This document shows, one piece after another, positions 18,045-25,418 of a stretch of DNA of 64,000 bases. The translations under genes and the position numbers were made by a program. Source of the DNA: Amycolatopsis sp. NBC_00345. GTDB taxonomy: Bacteria; Actinomycetota; Actinomycetes; Mycobacteriales; Pseudonocardiaceae. The stretch covers positions 3,348,001 through 3,412,000 of the forward strand of contig NZ_CP107995.1 of the NCBI RefSeq assembly GCF_036116635.1, in the 5' to 3' direction. The notes under the pieces were generated by a model. It ran no database searches, was not told the DNA's origin, and was given only the letters and a program-made list of their open reading frames with translations. Positions within the stretch are counted from its first letter, which is position 1, and each line of letters begins with the position of its first letter.

Positions 18045-18886
18045 GCAGTGTGCGCGGCAAGGTCGCCGTCGTGACCGGCGCCGGTTCCGGCATCGGCCGG
18101 CAGCTGGCGTTCGAATTGGCGCGAAGGGGCGCGCGCCTCGCCGTCTCCGACGTCGACGACCTCGGCCTCACCGAGACCGCCGACCGCGTCAAAGCCCTCG
18201 GTGCCGAAGTCCACGCGGGGCACCTCGACGTCAGCGACCGCGCGGCCGTCGAGGCCTACGCCGCGACCGTCGCGGAGCATTTCGGTGTGGTGCACCAGAT
18301 CTACAACAACGCCGGGGTCAGCGGCGGCCGCGGCGGGGTGCTCGACAACGACTGGGACGACTACGAACGCGTCCTCGGGATCAACCTCTTCGGCGTCATC
18401 CACGGCACGAAGGCCTTCCTGCCGCACCTCATCGCTTCCGGCGACGGGCACGTGGTGAATGTCTCCAGCCTCAACGGGATCATGGCGCAGCCCTCGCTCA
18501 GCGACTACTGCGCCGCCAAGTTCGGCGTCCGCGGCTTCACCGAAAGCCTGCGCGGCGAGATGCTGCTGGCCCGCCAGCCGGTCCAGGTCAGCGTGGTCCA
18601 CCCCGGCGGGGTCAAGACCAACATCGCGAGCGCCGGGCTCGACCGGGCGCGAAAGCTGGGCACCCTGACGCCGCGCGCGGAGGCGCGGGCGCGCGTCTAC
18701 AACGAGAAGCTGCTGAAGATGCCCGCCGAACAGGCCGCGCGCATCGTGCTCGACGGCGTGGAAGCGGGCCGGCCGCGCATCCTGGTCGGCACCGACGCCA
18801 AGGTCGTGGACCTGCTCGTCCGGCTGTTCCCCCGCCTGTACCCCAAGGTCGCCGTCCGGTTCGAGCGGCGGACGATGGCGTCTTAG
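18041..18886 (+). CDS. Short-chain dehydrogenase/reductase
   Basis: 281 residues. Coenzyme motif VVTGAGSGIGRQL (about residue 13), NNAG at about 90, catalytic Ser in VNVSSLNG and the YxxxK pair in LSDYCAAKFG. The long C-terminal part, ending in LVGTDAKVVDLLVRLFPRLY, matches the SadH-like group found with mymA-type monooxygenases. It would oxidise the alcohol released by the hydrolase, or interconvert the starting alcohol and ketone. It is the third and last gene of the operon. Confidence 0.88.
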   Translation: MSSVRGKVAVVTGAGSGIGRQLAFELARRGARLAVSDVDDLGLTETADRVKALGAEVHAGHLDVSDRAAVEAYAATVAEHFGVVHQIYNNAGVSGGRGGVLDNDWDDYERVLGINLFGVIHGTKAFLPHLIASGDGHVVNVSSLNGIMAQPSLSDYCAAKFGVRGFTESLRGEMLLARQPVQVSVVHPGGVKTNIASAGLDRARKLGTLTPRAEARARVYNEKLLKMPAEQAARIVLDGVEAGRPRILVGTDAKVVDLLVRLFPRLYPKVAVRFERRTMAS

Positions 18887-18887
18887 C

Positions 18888-18919
18888 TTGTAGATGTCAT
18901 CGTTTGTAAATGTCATAGT
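18888..18919 (+). promoter_or_regulatory. Direct repeat and -10 region in front of glpP
   Basis: TTGTAGATGTCAT (18888-18900) and TTGTAAATGTCAT (18904-18916) form a 13-bp direct repeat with a 16-bp period and one mismatch. CATAGT (18914-18919) ends 6 bases before the GTG at 18926, which suggests a leaderless start. The repeat could bind an activator or repressor of glpP. Confidence 0.5.
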
Positions 18920-18925
18920 GGGGTG

Positions 18926-19480
18926 GTGCACGAACTCCTGCTGGACCACCCGGTCGTCGCGAGCGTCAAGGACGAGGCCGGGCTGCGCGCGGTCACCGAA
19001 GTGGAAGCACCGGTGGTGTTCCTGCTCTTCGGGTCGATCCTGACGCTGCCCGGGCTGCTCGAGCGGCTGCGGGCCGCCGGGAAAACCGTGCTGGTGAACG
19101 TGGACCTGATCGAAGGGCTGGTCAGCCGCGACATCGCCGTGGACTTCGTGGCCGAGCGGACGCAGGCCGACGGCGTGCTGAGCAGCAAGGCCGCCATCGT
19201 GAAGGCCGCGAAGGCGCGCGGGCTGCTCGCGGTGCACCGCTTCTTCCTCGTCGACTCGTTCTCCTACCACAACCTCGGCAAGCAGCTGGCCATCTCCCGG
19301 CCCGACTACATCGAGATCCTGCCCGGGTGCGTGCCCCGCGTGATCACCTGGCTGCGCGCCGACACCGAGGTGCCGATCATCGCGGGCGGCCTGGTGTGCG
19401 ACAAGGACGACGTCCTGGCCGCGCTCGGCGCGGGCGCGACCGCGATCGCTTCGTCCAATGTGGACGTCTGGTCGATGTAG
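18926..19480 (+). CDS. glpP: GlpP-type RNA-binding antiterminator
   Basis: 184 residues, the length of Bacillus GlpP. FLLFGSILTLPGLLERLRAA, TVLVNVDLIEGL, and FLVDSFSYHN, ending with IAGGLVCDKDDVLAALGAGATAIASS, fit the TIM-barrel GlpP family throughout. In Bacillus, GlpP with glycerol-3-phosphate binds the glpD leader RNA and prevents termination. I start at GTG 18926, one codon after another GTG, because of the -10 six bases upstream. It is tail to tail with the FGGY kinase gene of the MFS-SDR-oxidase-kinase operon, whose leader has an intrinsic terminator. The ligand here may be the kinase product rather than glycerol-3-phosphate. Confidence 0.85.
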   Translation: MHELLLDHPVVASVKDEAGLRAVTEVEAPVVFLLFGSILTLPGLLERLRAAGKTVLVNVDLIEGLVSRDIAVDFVAERTQADGVLSSKAAIVKAAKARGLLAVHRFFLVDSFSYHNLGKQLAISRPDYIEILPGCVPRVITWLRADTEVPIIAGGLVCDKDDVLAALGAGATAIASSNVDVWSM

Positions 19481-19510
19481 CGCCCCGACGGTGCCCCCAA
19501 AACGGCCGCC

Positions 19511-20875
19511 TCATTCCCCCTTCGACGCCAGCCAGGTGAACAGCGGGTCGGTGTGGCCGGGCAGCTCCCGGTACACCTCGCCCAGCCGGCGGTAGCGCTC
19601 GTGGGTCACCGGGTCCGGCACGAACTCCGCGCCCGGTGACACCAGCGCCGCCACCGCCTCGTCGAAGCCGCCGAACAGGCCGAGTCCGACGCCCGCGCAG
19701 ATCGCCGCGCCCAGCTCCGCCCCGCCCTGCGCACGCCGCGCGGGCCGGTCGAACGCGTCGGCGACGATCTGCATCAGCACGTCCGACCCGGCGCCGCCGC
19801 CGGAGACCAGGACCCGCGAGAACTCCGTGCCCAGCTCCGCCGCCATGGCGTTCCCGTTGCCCTGCAAGGTAAGCGCGATCGCCTCCAGCACGGCCCGGTA
19901 GAGGTGGAACGGTCCCTGCCGCCCGTCGAACCCGAGGAACGCGCCGCGGCGAAACGGCGCCTCGACGGGCGCGAGCCAGTCGAGGACCGCGATGAGGCCG
20001 TCGGAACCGGCGGGCACGGTTGCCGCTCCCGCGTTCAGCCACTTCTCTTCGCCCAGCAGGTCGCGCAGCCAGCTGACCGTCCACATGCCACGCCGGATGC
20101 CTTCGCTCTCATACAGGTACTCGTGCGGGCGGCAGGCGAAGTTCGTCCAGAACGCCTTGGCGTCACGGACGTTGCGCGCACCGGTGGTCATGCCGGCGAT
20201 GTAGGTGCCGAGCGACAGCAGCAGGGTGCGGTCGTCGGCGAGCCCGCTGCCCAGCGCCTCGACCGCCTTGTCGTTGGCGGTGGCGAACACCGGCAGCCCC
20301 GCCGGCAGCCCGGTGTGCGCCGCCGCCTCCGCCGTCACGGTGCCGAGCCGGTCTCCCGGCTGCACCAGCTCGAACAGCATTCCGCGCGGGACGTCCGGCT
20401 CGGCCACCCACTCCCAGCTGTCCGTGTCGATCGGCCACACGCCCTGGTAGTTCGCCGCGGTGTCACGGAACTGCCCCGTCATCCGCGCGGTGATGTAGCC
20501 CGAAGACGTGGTGACGTAGCGGACGTCCGGGTTCGTGTGCTCGTACGGCCGCGACACGCGCTCGTCCATCCAGCTCAGCACGGGCTGGGCGAGCGTGCCG
20601 TCGGCGCGCAGCATCGCGCGGCAGAACCGGATCGTGCACAGGCCCACGCCGAGGATTTCCCCGGGCCGCCCGTCGAACGCGTCCAGCGCCGCGCGGGTGG
20701 CCGCGCCGATCGAGTCCCACAGGTCGTCGTCCGGGTGCTCGACGACGCCTGGGCGCGGCGTGTCGTTGGGCCGCAACGGAACGCGGGCCCGGGCGTGCAC
20801 CTTGCCGTGCTCGTCGAAGACGGTGACCTTGGTGCTCTGCGAGCCGTTGTCGATCCCGAGGAGGTAACCCGTCAT
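19511..20875 (-). CDS. FGGY-family carbohydrate kinase
   Basis: 454 residues. The N-terminal phosphate motif GIDNGSQSTKVTVFD, the hinge region LLSLGTYIAGMTTG and the adenosine motif VLVSGGGAGSDVLMQIVAD define the FGGY fold. Members phosphorylate polyols or ketoses (glycerol, xylulose, erythritol, AI-2 precursor). Substrate cannot be read from the sequence. ATG 20875 overlaps the stop of the FAD oxidase by one base. It is the last gene of the four-gene operon and faces glpP across 30 bp; it probably makes the phosphorylated inducer. Confidence 0.87.
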   Translation of the reverse strand: MTGYLLGIDNGSQSTKVTVFDEHGKVHARARVPLRPNDTPRPGVVEHPDDDLWDSIGAATRAALDAFDGRPGEILGVGLCTIRFCRAMLRADGTLAQPVLSWMDERVSRPYEHTNPDVRYVTTSSGYITARMTGQFRDTAANYQGVWPIDTDSWEWVAEPDVPRGMLFELVQPGDRLGTVTAEAAAHTGLPAGLPVFATANDKAVEALGSGLADDRTLLLSLGTYIAGMTTGARNVRDAKAFWTNFACRPHEYLYESEGIRRGMWTVSWLRDLLGEEKWLNAGAATVPAGSDGLIAVLDWLAPVEAPFRRGAFLGFDGRQGPFHLYRAVLEAIALTLQGNGNAMAAELGTEFSRVLVSGGGAGSDVLMQIVADAFDRPARRAQGGAELGAAICAGVGLGLFGGFDEAVAALVSPGAEFVPDPVTHERYRRLGEVYRELPGHTDPLFTWLASKGE

Positions 20876-22320
20876 CACCGGTCCCCGGCGGGGAAGATGG
20901 TGCCCGGGTTCATGATCCCGTTCGGGTCGTAGGCCTCCTTGAGCCTGCGCAGCACCGGGTACGCGCTGCCGTGCTCCTGCTCGGTCCACGGCGCGCGGTA
21001 CTTGCCGATGCCGTGGTGGTGGACCATCGAGCCGCCGCGGGCCAGCGTCTCCTCGACGATGATCGCGTTCAGCGGGATGTGGTACTTCGTGATCTCCTCG
21101 CGCGGCTCGCAGTTGATCCGGTAGTCGTAGACGAAGTACATGTTGGTGCCGGTCTGGTAGCTGTGCGAGGAGTGCCCGCCCAGCATCGTGAGGTCCTCGA
21201 AGTGCGGGTACTCCTTGGTGATCCGGGAGATCACCGCGTCGTAGACGTCGCCGACCACCGACCAGTTCGCCGACACCTCGGTGGTGTAGCCCAGCCGGTG
21301 CTCGGCGAGCATGGCCTCCTGCTCGGCCCGGATCTTGTCCGGGCCCCAGTTGAGGTTGTCGAACCACGCGCGGATCAGCTCCGGATCCACCCGCTCGTGC
21401 TGGTACCGCCCCACGATCTGCTCGATCGCCGTGCTCGTCGCGTCGGCGAGCGGGGCGGGCCCCTCGGCAAGGAAAACGGCCACGCACTTGCCGTTCGCGA
21501 AGTGGGAGAAGTGCTGCGCGGCGTCCTGCTCGGAGTAGACCCGCGCGACCGACGGGTGATAGCCCTCGGTCACGACCTCGCGCAGGATCTCGATGCCGGT
21601 CCGCACGTCGTCGACCAGGTAGCCGTGGAACCGGTTGTTCTCCGGCTGGTACTTGAACAGCTTCACCGTGACCTCGGTGACGAAGCACAGCGCGCCCTCG
21701 TTGCCGATCACGACGTGGCGGATGTCCGGCCCGGCCGCGCGGCGCGGCACGTTCTTCACGCGGCTGACCGTGCCGTCCGGGAAGACCGCCTCCAGGCCGA
21801 CCACCATGTCCTCGATCCCGCCGTAGAGCGTGGAGAACTGGCCGATCGAGCGCGTGGCGACCAGGCCGCCCATCTGGGCCAGCGGCTTGGACTGGGGCGA
21901 GTGGCCGGTGGTGAGCCCGAGCTCGCGCACGCGGTCCTCCAGCACCTGCAGCGGGACGCCGCACTGCGCGGTGACCTGCATGTCGACCGGGTCGACCTGC
22001 ACGATTTCGTCCATTTCGGACCCGTCGAGCACTACGGTGCGCTCGAAGCTGGTCTCGAGCCCGCCCTCGGTGCCGGTGCGGCCGGTGCGCGGGACGATGT
22101 TGACGCCGTGCTCGTTCGCGAAGGCCAGCACGGCGGCGACCTGGCCGGTGCTGCCCGCGCGCACGATGGCGAGCGGGAACGGGCCGTCGTAGATGTCGTG
22201 GACGGCGGTGTACTTCTTGAACCGGTCGACGCTCGCCTCGCGCAGCAGCCGCTCGTCGGTGTCCACGCGCTCGGGGCCGGCGATCTCGCGCAGCCGGTCG
22301 ATGATGGCGGTCGTGTCCAT
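20875..22320 (-). CDS. FAD-linked oxidase (alkylglycerone-phosphate-synthase-like)
   Basis: 481 residues. A PCMH-type FAD domain includes IVRAGSTGQVAAVLAFANEH and VNIVPRTGRTGTEGG. The C-terminal cap ends in GGSMVHHHGIGKYRAPW, the His-rich motif seen in alkyl-dihydroxyacetonephosphate synthases and related 2-hydroxyacid or polyol oxidases. LKEAYDPNGIMNPGTIFP is the usual terminal signature. In this operon an oxidase of a hydroxyacid or sugar alcohol is more likely than ether-lipid synthesis. ATG 22320 has GGAGC upstream. Confidence 0.84.
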   Translation of the reverse strand: MDTTAIIDRLREIAGPERVDTDERLLREASVDRFKKYTAVHDIYDGPFPLAIVRAGSTGQVAAVLAFANEHGVNIVPRTGRTGTEGGLETSFERTVVLDGSEMDEIVQVDPVDMQVTAQCGVPLQVLEDRVRELGLTTGHSPQSKPLAQMGGLVATRSIGQFSTLYGGIEDMVVGLEAVFPDGTVSRVKNVPRRAAGPDIRHVVIGNEGALCFVTEVTVKLFKYQPENNRFHGYLVDDVRTGIEILREVVTEGYHPSVARVYSEQDAAQHFSHFANGKCVAVFLAEGPAPLADATSTAIEQIVGRYQHERVDPELIRAWFDNLNWGPDKIRAEQEAMLAEHRLGYTTEVSANWSVVGDVYDAVISRITKEYPHFEDLTMLGGHSSHSYQTGTNMYFVYDYRINCEPREEITKYHIPLNAIIVEETLARGGSMVHHHGIGKYRAPWTEQEHGSAYPVLRRLKEAYDPNGIMNPGTIFPAGDR

Positions 22321-22349
22321 GGTTTTCTGTGCTCCGTTCGTGGTTCGGT

Positions 22350-23126
22350 TCATCGGGTGAGGTAGCCGCCGTCGACGGTGAGGACGTGCCCGTTGACGTA
22401 GTCCGAGGCCCGGCTCGCCAGGAACACCACCGCGCCCATGAGGTCGCCCAGCTCGCCCCAGCGGCCGGCCGGGATGTGGTCGAGGACGCGCTGATTGGCC
22501 GCCTGGTCCGCGCGGGTCTGCTCGGTGATCGCGGTGGCGAAGTAGCCGGGTGCGATGGCGTTGCACTGGACGTTGCTCGCGCCCAGCTCGTCGCAGTACG
22601 CCTTGGTGAAGCCGACGATGCCGTGTTTGGTCGCCGCGTACGCCGGGGACATCTGCCCGCCGAGGAAGGAGAACAGCGACGCGATGTTGACGATCTTGCC
22701 GTGTCCCTGCTCCGCCATGTGCCGCCCCACGTGCCAGCCGAGTTCGAACGGAGCGGTCAGGTTCAGCGCGACCATCGGGTCCCACTGCTCCCGGCCGAAC
22801 TCCGCCACGGGCGCCAGGTTGGCGATACCGGCGGAGTTGACCAGGATGTCGACCGAGCCGAACGCGTCCACACAGGACTCGACGACGCGGGCGGGCGCGC
22901 CCGGCTCGGTGAGGTCGGCCTTCATCGTCTCCAGCTGGGAACCCGCCGCGGCGACCAGGCGCCCGGTCTCGCCGCCGTCGTCGACCACCGTCGGCGCGAA
23001 CACGTTCGCACCGGCCTTGGCCAGCGCCACGGTGAACGCGCGCCCCAGCCCGGTGTTGCCGCCGGTCACGATCGCGTTTCGGCCGCGCAGCGAGAACAGG
23101 TCGAGGGAGAAGTCCTGGATTTCCAA
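22350..23126 (-). CDS. Short-chain dehydrogenase (KduD-like)
   Basis: 258 residues. NAIVTGGNTGLGRAF coenzyme motif, NSAG at about residue 95, Ser in VNIASLFSFLGG and the YxxxK pair in SPAYAATKHG. The sequence resembles 2-deoxy-D-gluconate 3-dehydrogenases and other sugar-acid or polyol SDRs. The start is TTG 23126, with GAAAGG eight bases before it. It lies between the MFS transporter and the oxidase; together they should oxidise an imported polyol or sugar acid. Confidence 0.85.
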   Translation of the reverse strand: MEIQDFSLDLFSLRGRNAIVTGGNTGLGRAFTVALAKAGANVFAPTVVDDGGETGRLVAAAGSQLETMKADLTEPGAPARVVESCVDAFGSVDILVNSAGIANLAPVAEFGREQWDPMVALNLTAPFELGWHVGRHMAEQGHGKIVNIASLFSFLGGQMSPAYAATKHGIVGFTKAYCDELGASNVQCNAIAPGYFATAITEQTRADQAANQRVLDHIPAGRWGELGDLMGAVVFLASRASDYVNGHVLTVDGGYLTR

Positions 23127-23155
23127 CGGAAGGGCCTTTCTTCAGGTACGGGTCT

Positions 23156-24436
23156 TCAGGCGAGTGCGGGGGTCCGTGGTTGCGGCTCGGCAGCCGGTTC
23201 ACGGCGCTGCACCCATAGCGTCAGCGAGGTCAGCGCGATCCCGATCAGGCCGGCGGCGGTGAGGACGCCGAAGAGCGCGCCGTAGCCGCCGTGCGGGGCG
23301 GTGTTCGTGGACGGGTCCCCGATCCACCAGGCGACGAGGCCGGGCAGGAACGCGTCGGGCAGGTAAGCGAGCCCCGAGGCCAGGCCGATCACGCCGCCGC
23401 GCTGGCCGGCCGGGATGCGCGCCTCGGTGATGCTCGCCCAGTAGACCCCGCGGCTGGCGAAGACCATGAGCGACAGCACGAACATCAGCGTCAGCGCGGC
23501 CCACTGCAGCGCGGGCGCGCCCGGCAGGAACAGCAGCACCGCCACGCACAGCGTCGCGCCGACGAAGGCGAGCCGCAGGAAACGCGGCGTCGAGTGCGTC
23601 ACCTTGTCCACGCCGAACCCGCCGAGCGGTCCGGCGACGAACTGGAAGACGTAACTGCGCACCACGCCGAGCACCCCGATCAGCCCGGCGGTGACGCCGA
23701 AGTTGTGCTGCAGCAACGGGGAGAAGTAGCCGAGCGTGGTGTAGAAGCAGTACATCAGCATGATCGAGCCGCCGAGCAGCCAGGTGTACTTGTTCCGCGC
23801 GGCCGCGAGCAGCTGGCGTACCGACAGCGCCGAGCGCTCACCGGCCGGGGCCTCGCCGGCCTGGCCCCGCAGCGCGAACCAGATCAGCCCGGCCAGCCCG
23901 AGGCAGAGGCCGCCGTAGATCGCGATGAGCGTGAGCACGCCGGCCGTCGGCGCCAGCAGGGTGCCGACCAGCAGCGCGCCCACGCCGCTGATCACCGTCG
24001 AGGTGACGCCGCGGATCGCTTCCAGGAAGCCGAAAAGCCGGCCCTGCTGCTCGGTGGGGCCGAACGAGCCGATCGCCTTGACCAGTGCGGGCCAGTACAG
24101 CGCCATGCCCGCGAACGCCATGGCGATGTGCGCCAGCAGCACCGTCGCATAACCGGGCGAAACCGTGAGCGAAAGATCGGCGACGCCGGTGATGGCCAGC
24201 GCGGCCACGACCAGCGTGCGCGGGGCGAAGCGATCGGCGAACCAGCCGCCGGCGAAGTACATGACCGCGGCCACGGCGCCGAACACCGACATGATGTCGC
24301 CGTATTCCTGCGCCGTGAGGCCGAGGGCGTGGTACGTCGGTTCCAGGAAGACGAACCGGATGTAGGCGACCTGGAAGATCACCCCGCCGGACGTGCACAG
24401 CAGCAGATAACTCAGCCGCCTCCGCGCACCGCTCAC
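23156..24436 (-). CDS. MFS transporter (first gene of the GlpP-linked operon)
   Basis: 426 residues with 12 predicted membrane helices. The loop FAGGWFADRFAPRTLV after helix 2 is the MFS A-motif, and a cytoplasmic loop of about 25 residues separates the halves. It imports the substrate of the operon, probably a polyol, sugar acid or phosphoester. I choose GTG 24436 because GAGGTGG stands 6 bases before it; an ATG at 24484 would add 16 residues but lies inside the leader, straight after the terminator U-tract and without a ribosome site. Confidence 0.83.
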   Translation of the reverse strand: MSGARRRLSYLLLCTSGGVIFQVAYIRFVFLEPTYHALGLTAQEYGDIMSVFGAVAAVMYFAGGWFADRFAPRTLVVAALAITGVADLSLTVSPGYATVLLAHIAMAFAGMALYWPALVKAIGSFGPTEQQGRLFGFLEAIRGVTSTVISGVGALLVGTLLAPTAGVLTLIAIYGGLCLGLAGLIWFALRGQAGEAPAGERSALSVRQLLAAARNKYTWLLGGSIMLMYCFYTTLGYFSPLLQHNFGVTAGLIGVLGVVRSYVFQFVAGPLGGFGVDKVTHSTPRFLRLAFVGATLCVAVLLFLPGAPALQWAALTLMFVLSLMVFASRGVYWASITEARIPAGQRGGVIGLASGLAYLPDAFLPGLVAWWIGDPSTNTAPHGGYGALFGVLTAAGLIGIALTSLTLWVQRREPAAEPQPRTPALA

Positions 24437-24483
24437 TTTCGACCACCTCACTGTGGGGATAACGCTCTGGGGGAATCCGGGCA

Positions 24484-24533
24484 TAAAAAAAGAGAACAGT
24501 GATCCCCTACGACGAATGGGGTTACTGTTCTCT
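24484..24533 (-). terminator. Leader intrinsic terminator (attenuator) of the MFS operon
   Basis: On the minus strand, AGAGAACAGT (24533-24524) pairs with ACTGTTCTCT (24500-24491), and CCCC/GGGG extends the stem after a small internal loop; the apical loop is 10 bases. TTTTTTT follows at once (the last T of the stem plus 24490-24485). This is a textbook Rho-independent terminator, unusual in such high-GC DNA. It stands between the operon promoter (24574-24604) and the first gene (24436), with no minus-strand gene upstream, so it is a regulatory leader terminator. Confidence 0.78.
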
Positions 24534-24542
24534 GAGGTCTCT

Positions 24543-24562
24543 AGTAACTGAGGTATTCAGTT
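24543..24562 (-). promoter_or_regulatory. Alternative leader structures upstream of the attenuator
   Basis: AACTGA-ATACC-TCAGTT forms a 6-bp hairpin (24562-24546 on this strand). GTTACT (24548-24543), which overlaps it, can instead pair with AGTAAC (24526-24521) inside the 5' arm of the terminator. The two pairings exclude each other, as expected for an antiterminator switch. This is inference from complementarity. Confidence 0.4.
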
Positions 24563-24573
24563 GTGGCGACAGC

Positions 24574-24604
24574 AACGTAACCACAGCTCTCCCCCGGCTG
24601 TCAA
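24574..24604 (-). promoter_or_regulatory. Promoter of the MFS-SDR-oxidase-kinase operon
   Basis: TTGACA (24604-24599) and TACGTT (24579-24574) on the minus strand have a 19-base spacer; TTACGT one base earlier gives 18. The start of transcription would fall near 24567, leaving a leader of roughly 130 bases that contains the attenuator. Confidence 0.5.
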
Positions 24605-24633
24605 GCGCGGTCCCCCCACGGAAAGCAGGATCC

Positions 24634-25308
24634 ATGCCGGACACTCCGGTCGTGCTGATCCACGGCTCGTACCACCGGCCCGCCCATTACGAACCGCTGG
24701 TCAGCCGTCTCACGCAGGTCGCCGGCAGGGTGAGCGTGCCGGACATCGGCATGCTGCCGTTGCCGGAGAGCATCAGGCTCGTCCAGGACATCGTCGACCA
24801 GGCCGCGTCGCCGCCGGTGGTCGTGGGGCACTCGTTCGGCGGCGCGGTCGCCGGTTCCCTGCACGGGGCCCGGCGGCTCGTCTTCCTGTCCGGGTGGGTG
24901 CTCGACGTCGACGAGACGGCCGCCGGATGGCTCGCCGAGGATCCCTCCGGCGACTCGGAATTCGCGCGGGCACTGCGTTTTTCCGAGGACGGGTCACAAG
25001 CGTGGATCGACCCCGCCGCGGCGGCGAGCCTCTTTTATGCCGATTGCGCACCTGACGCGGCGGCGCGCGCGGTCGAGCTGCTGCGGCCCGACACCCCGCT
25101 CAACTTCCAGCTGAGCCCGACCGCCGCCGAGTGGAAACACACCCCGTCGCTTTATGTCGCGACGCGCCACGACCGCACCTGGCCACCGGCCCTGGTCACG
25201 GAATTCTCCAGCCGCTGCACCGAAACCGTGACCGTCGACACCGGGCACTCGCCGTATCTCAGCGCCCCGGACCGCGTCGCCGGCATCATCGGCGGCTGCC
25301 TGGGATGA
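24634..25308 (+). CDS. Alpha/beta hydrolase
   Basis: 224 residues. VVLIHGSYHRPAHYEPL is the oxyanion strand, VVVGHSFGGAVAG holds the nucleophile Ser (about residue 71), and TVDTGHSPYLSAPDRVA ends with the catalytic His; the acid is probably in YVATRHDRTWPP. This is the compact EstC/salicylate-esterase-like group. GAAAGCAGGA precedes ATG 24634. It is divergent from the MFS operon, so it may share that promoter region, but no pathway link is evident. A hairpin follows the stop. Confidence 0.82.
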   Translation: MPDTPVVLIHGSYHRPAHYEPLVSRLTQVAGRVSVPDIGMLPLPESIRLVQDIVDQAASPPVVVGHSFGGAVAGSLHGARRLVFLSGWVLDVDETAAGWLAEDPSGDSEFARALRFSEDGSQAWIDPAAAASLFYADCAPDAAARAVELLRPDTPLNFQLSPTAAEWKHTPSLYVATRHDRTWPPALVTEFSSRCTETVTVDTGHSPYLSAPDRVAGIIGGCLG

Positions 25309-25315
25309 GACGATC

Positions 25316-25338
25316 GGGGGACCTTGACAGGGTCCCCC
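25316..25338 (+). terminator. Hairpin terminator after the hydrolase gene
   Basis: GGGGGACC (25316-25323), loop TTGACAG, GGTCCCCC (25331-25338), 8 bases after the stop of the preceding gene. Confidence 0.6.
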
Positions 25339-25418
25339 ACGTCGTCGTTCCCGCCTTTAGCATCGGACTCGAAATCGTGCGGCTTTCTCACGACGCGCCC
25401 TCACGAAACGAGACCTTC

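Noticed and set aside
24484..24533. Hairpin plus U-tract as an ordinary terminator of an upstream gene
   Set aside because: No minus-strand gene ends upstream; the neighbour on that side is a divergent plus-strand hydrolase. The leader-attenuator reading is better.
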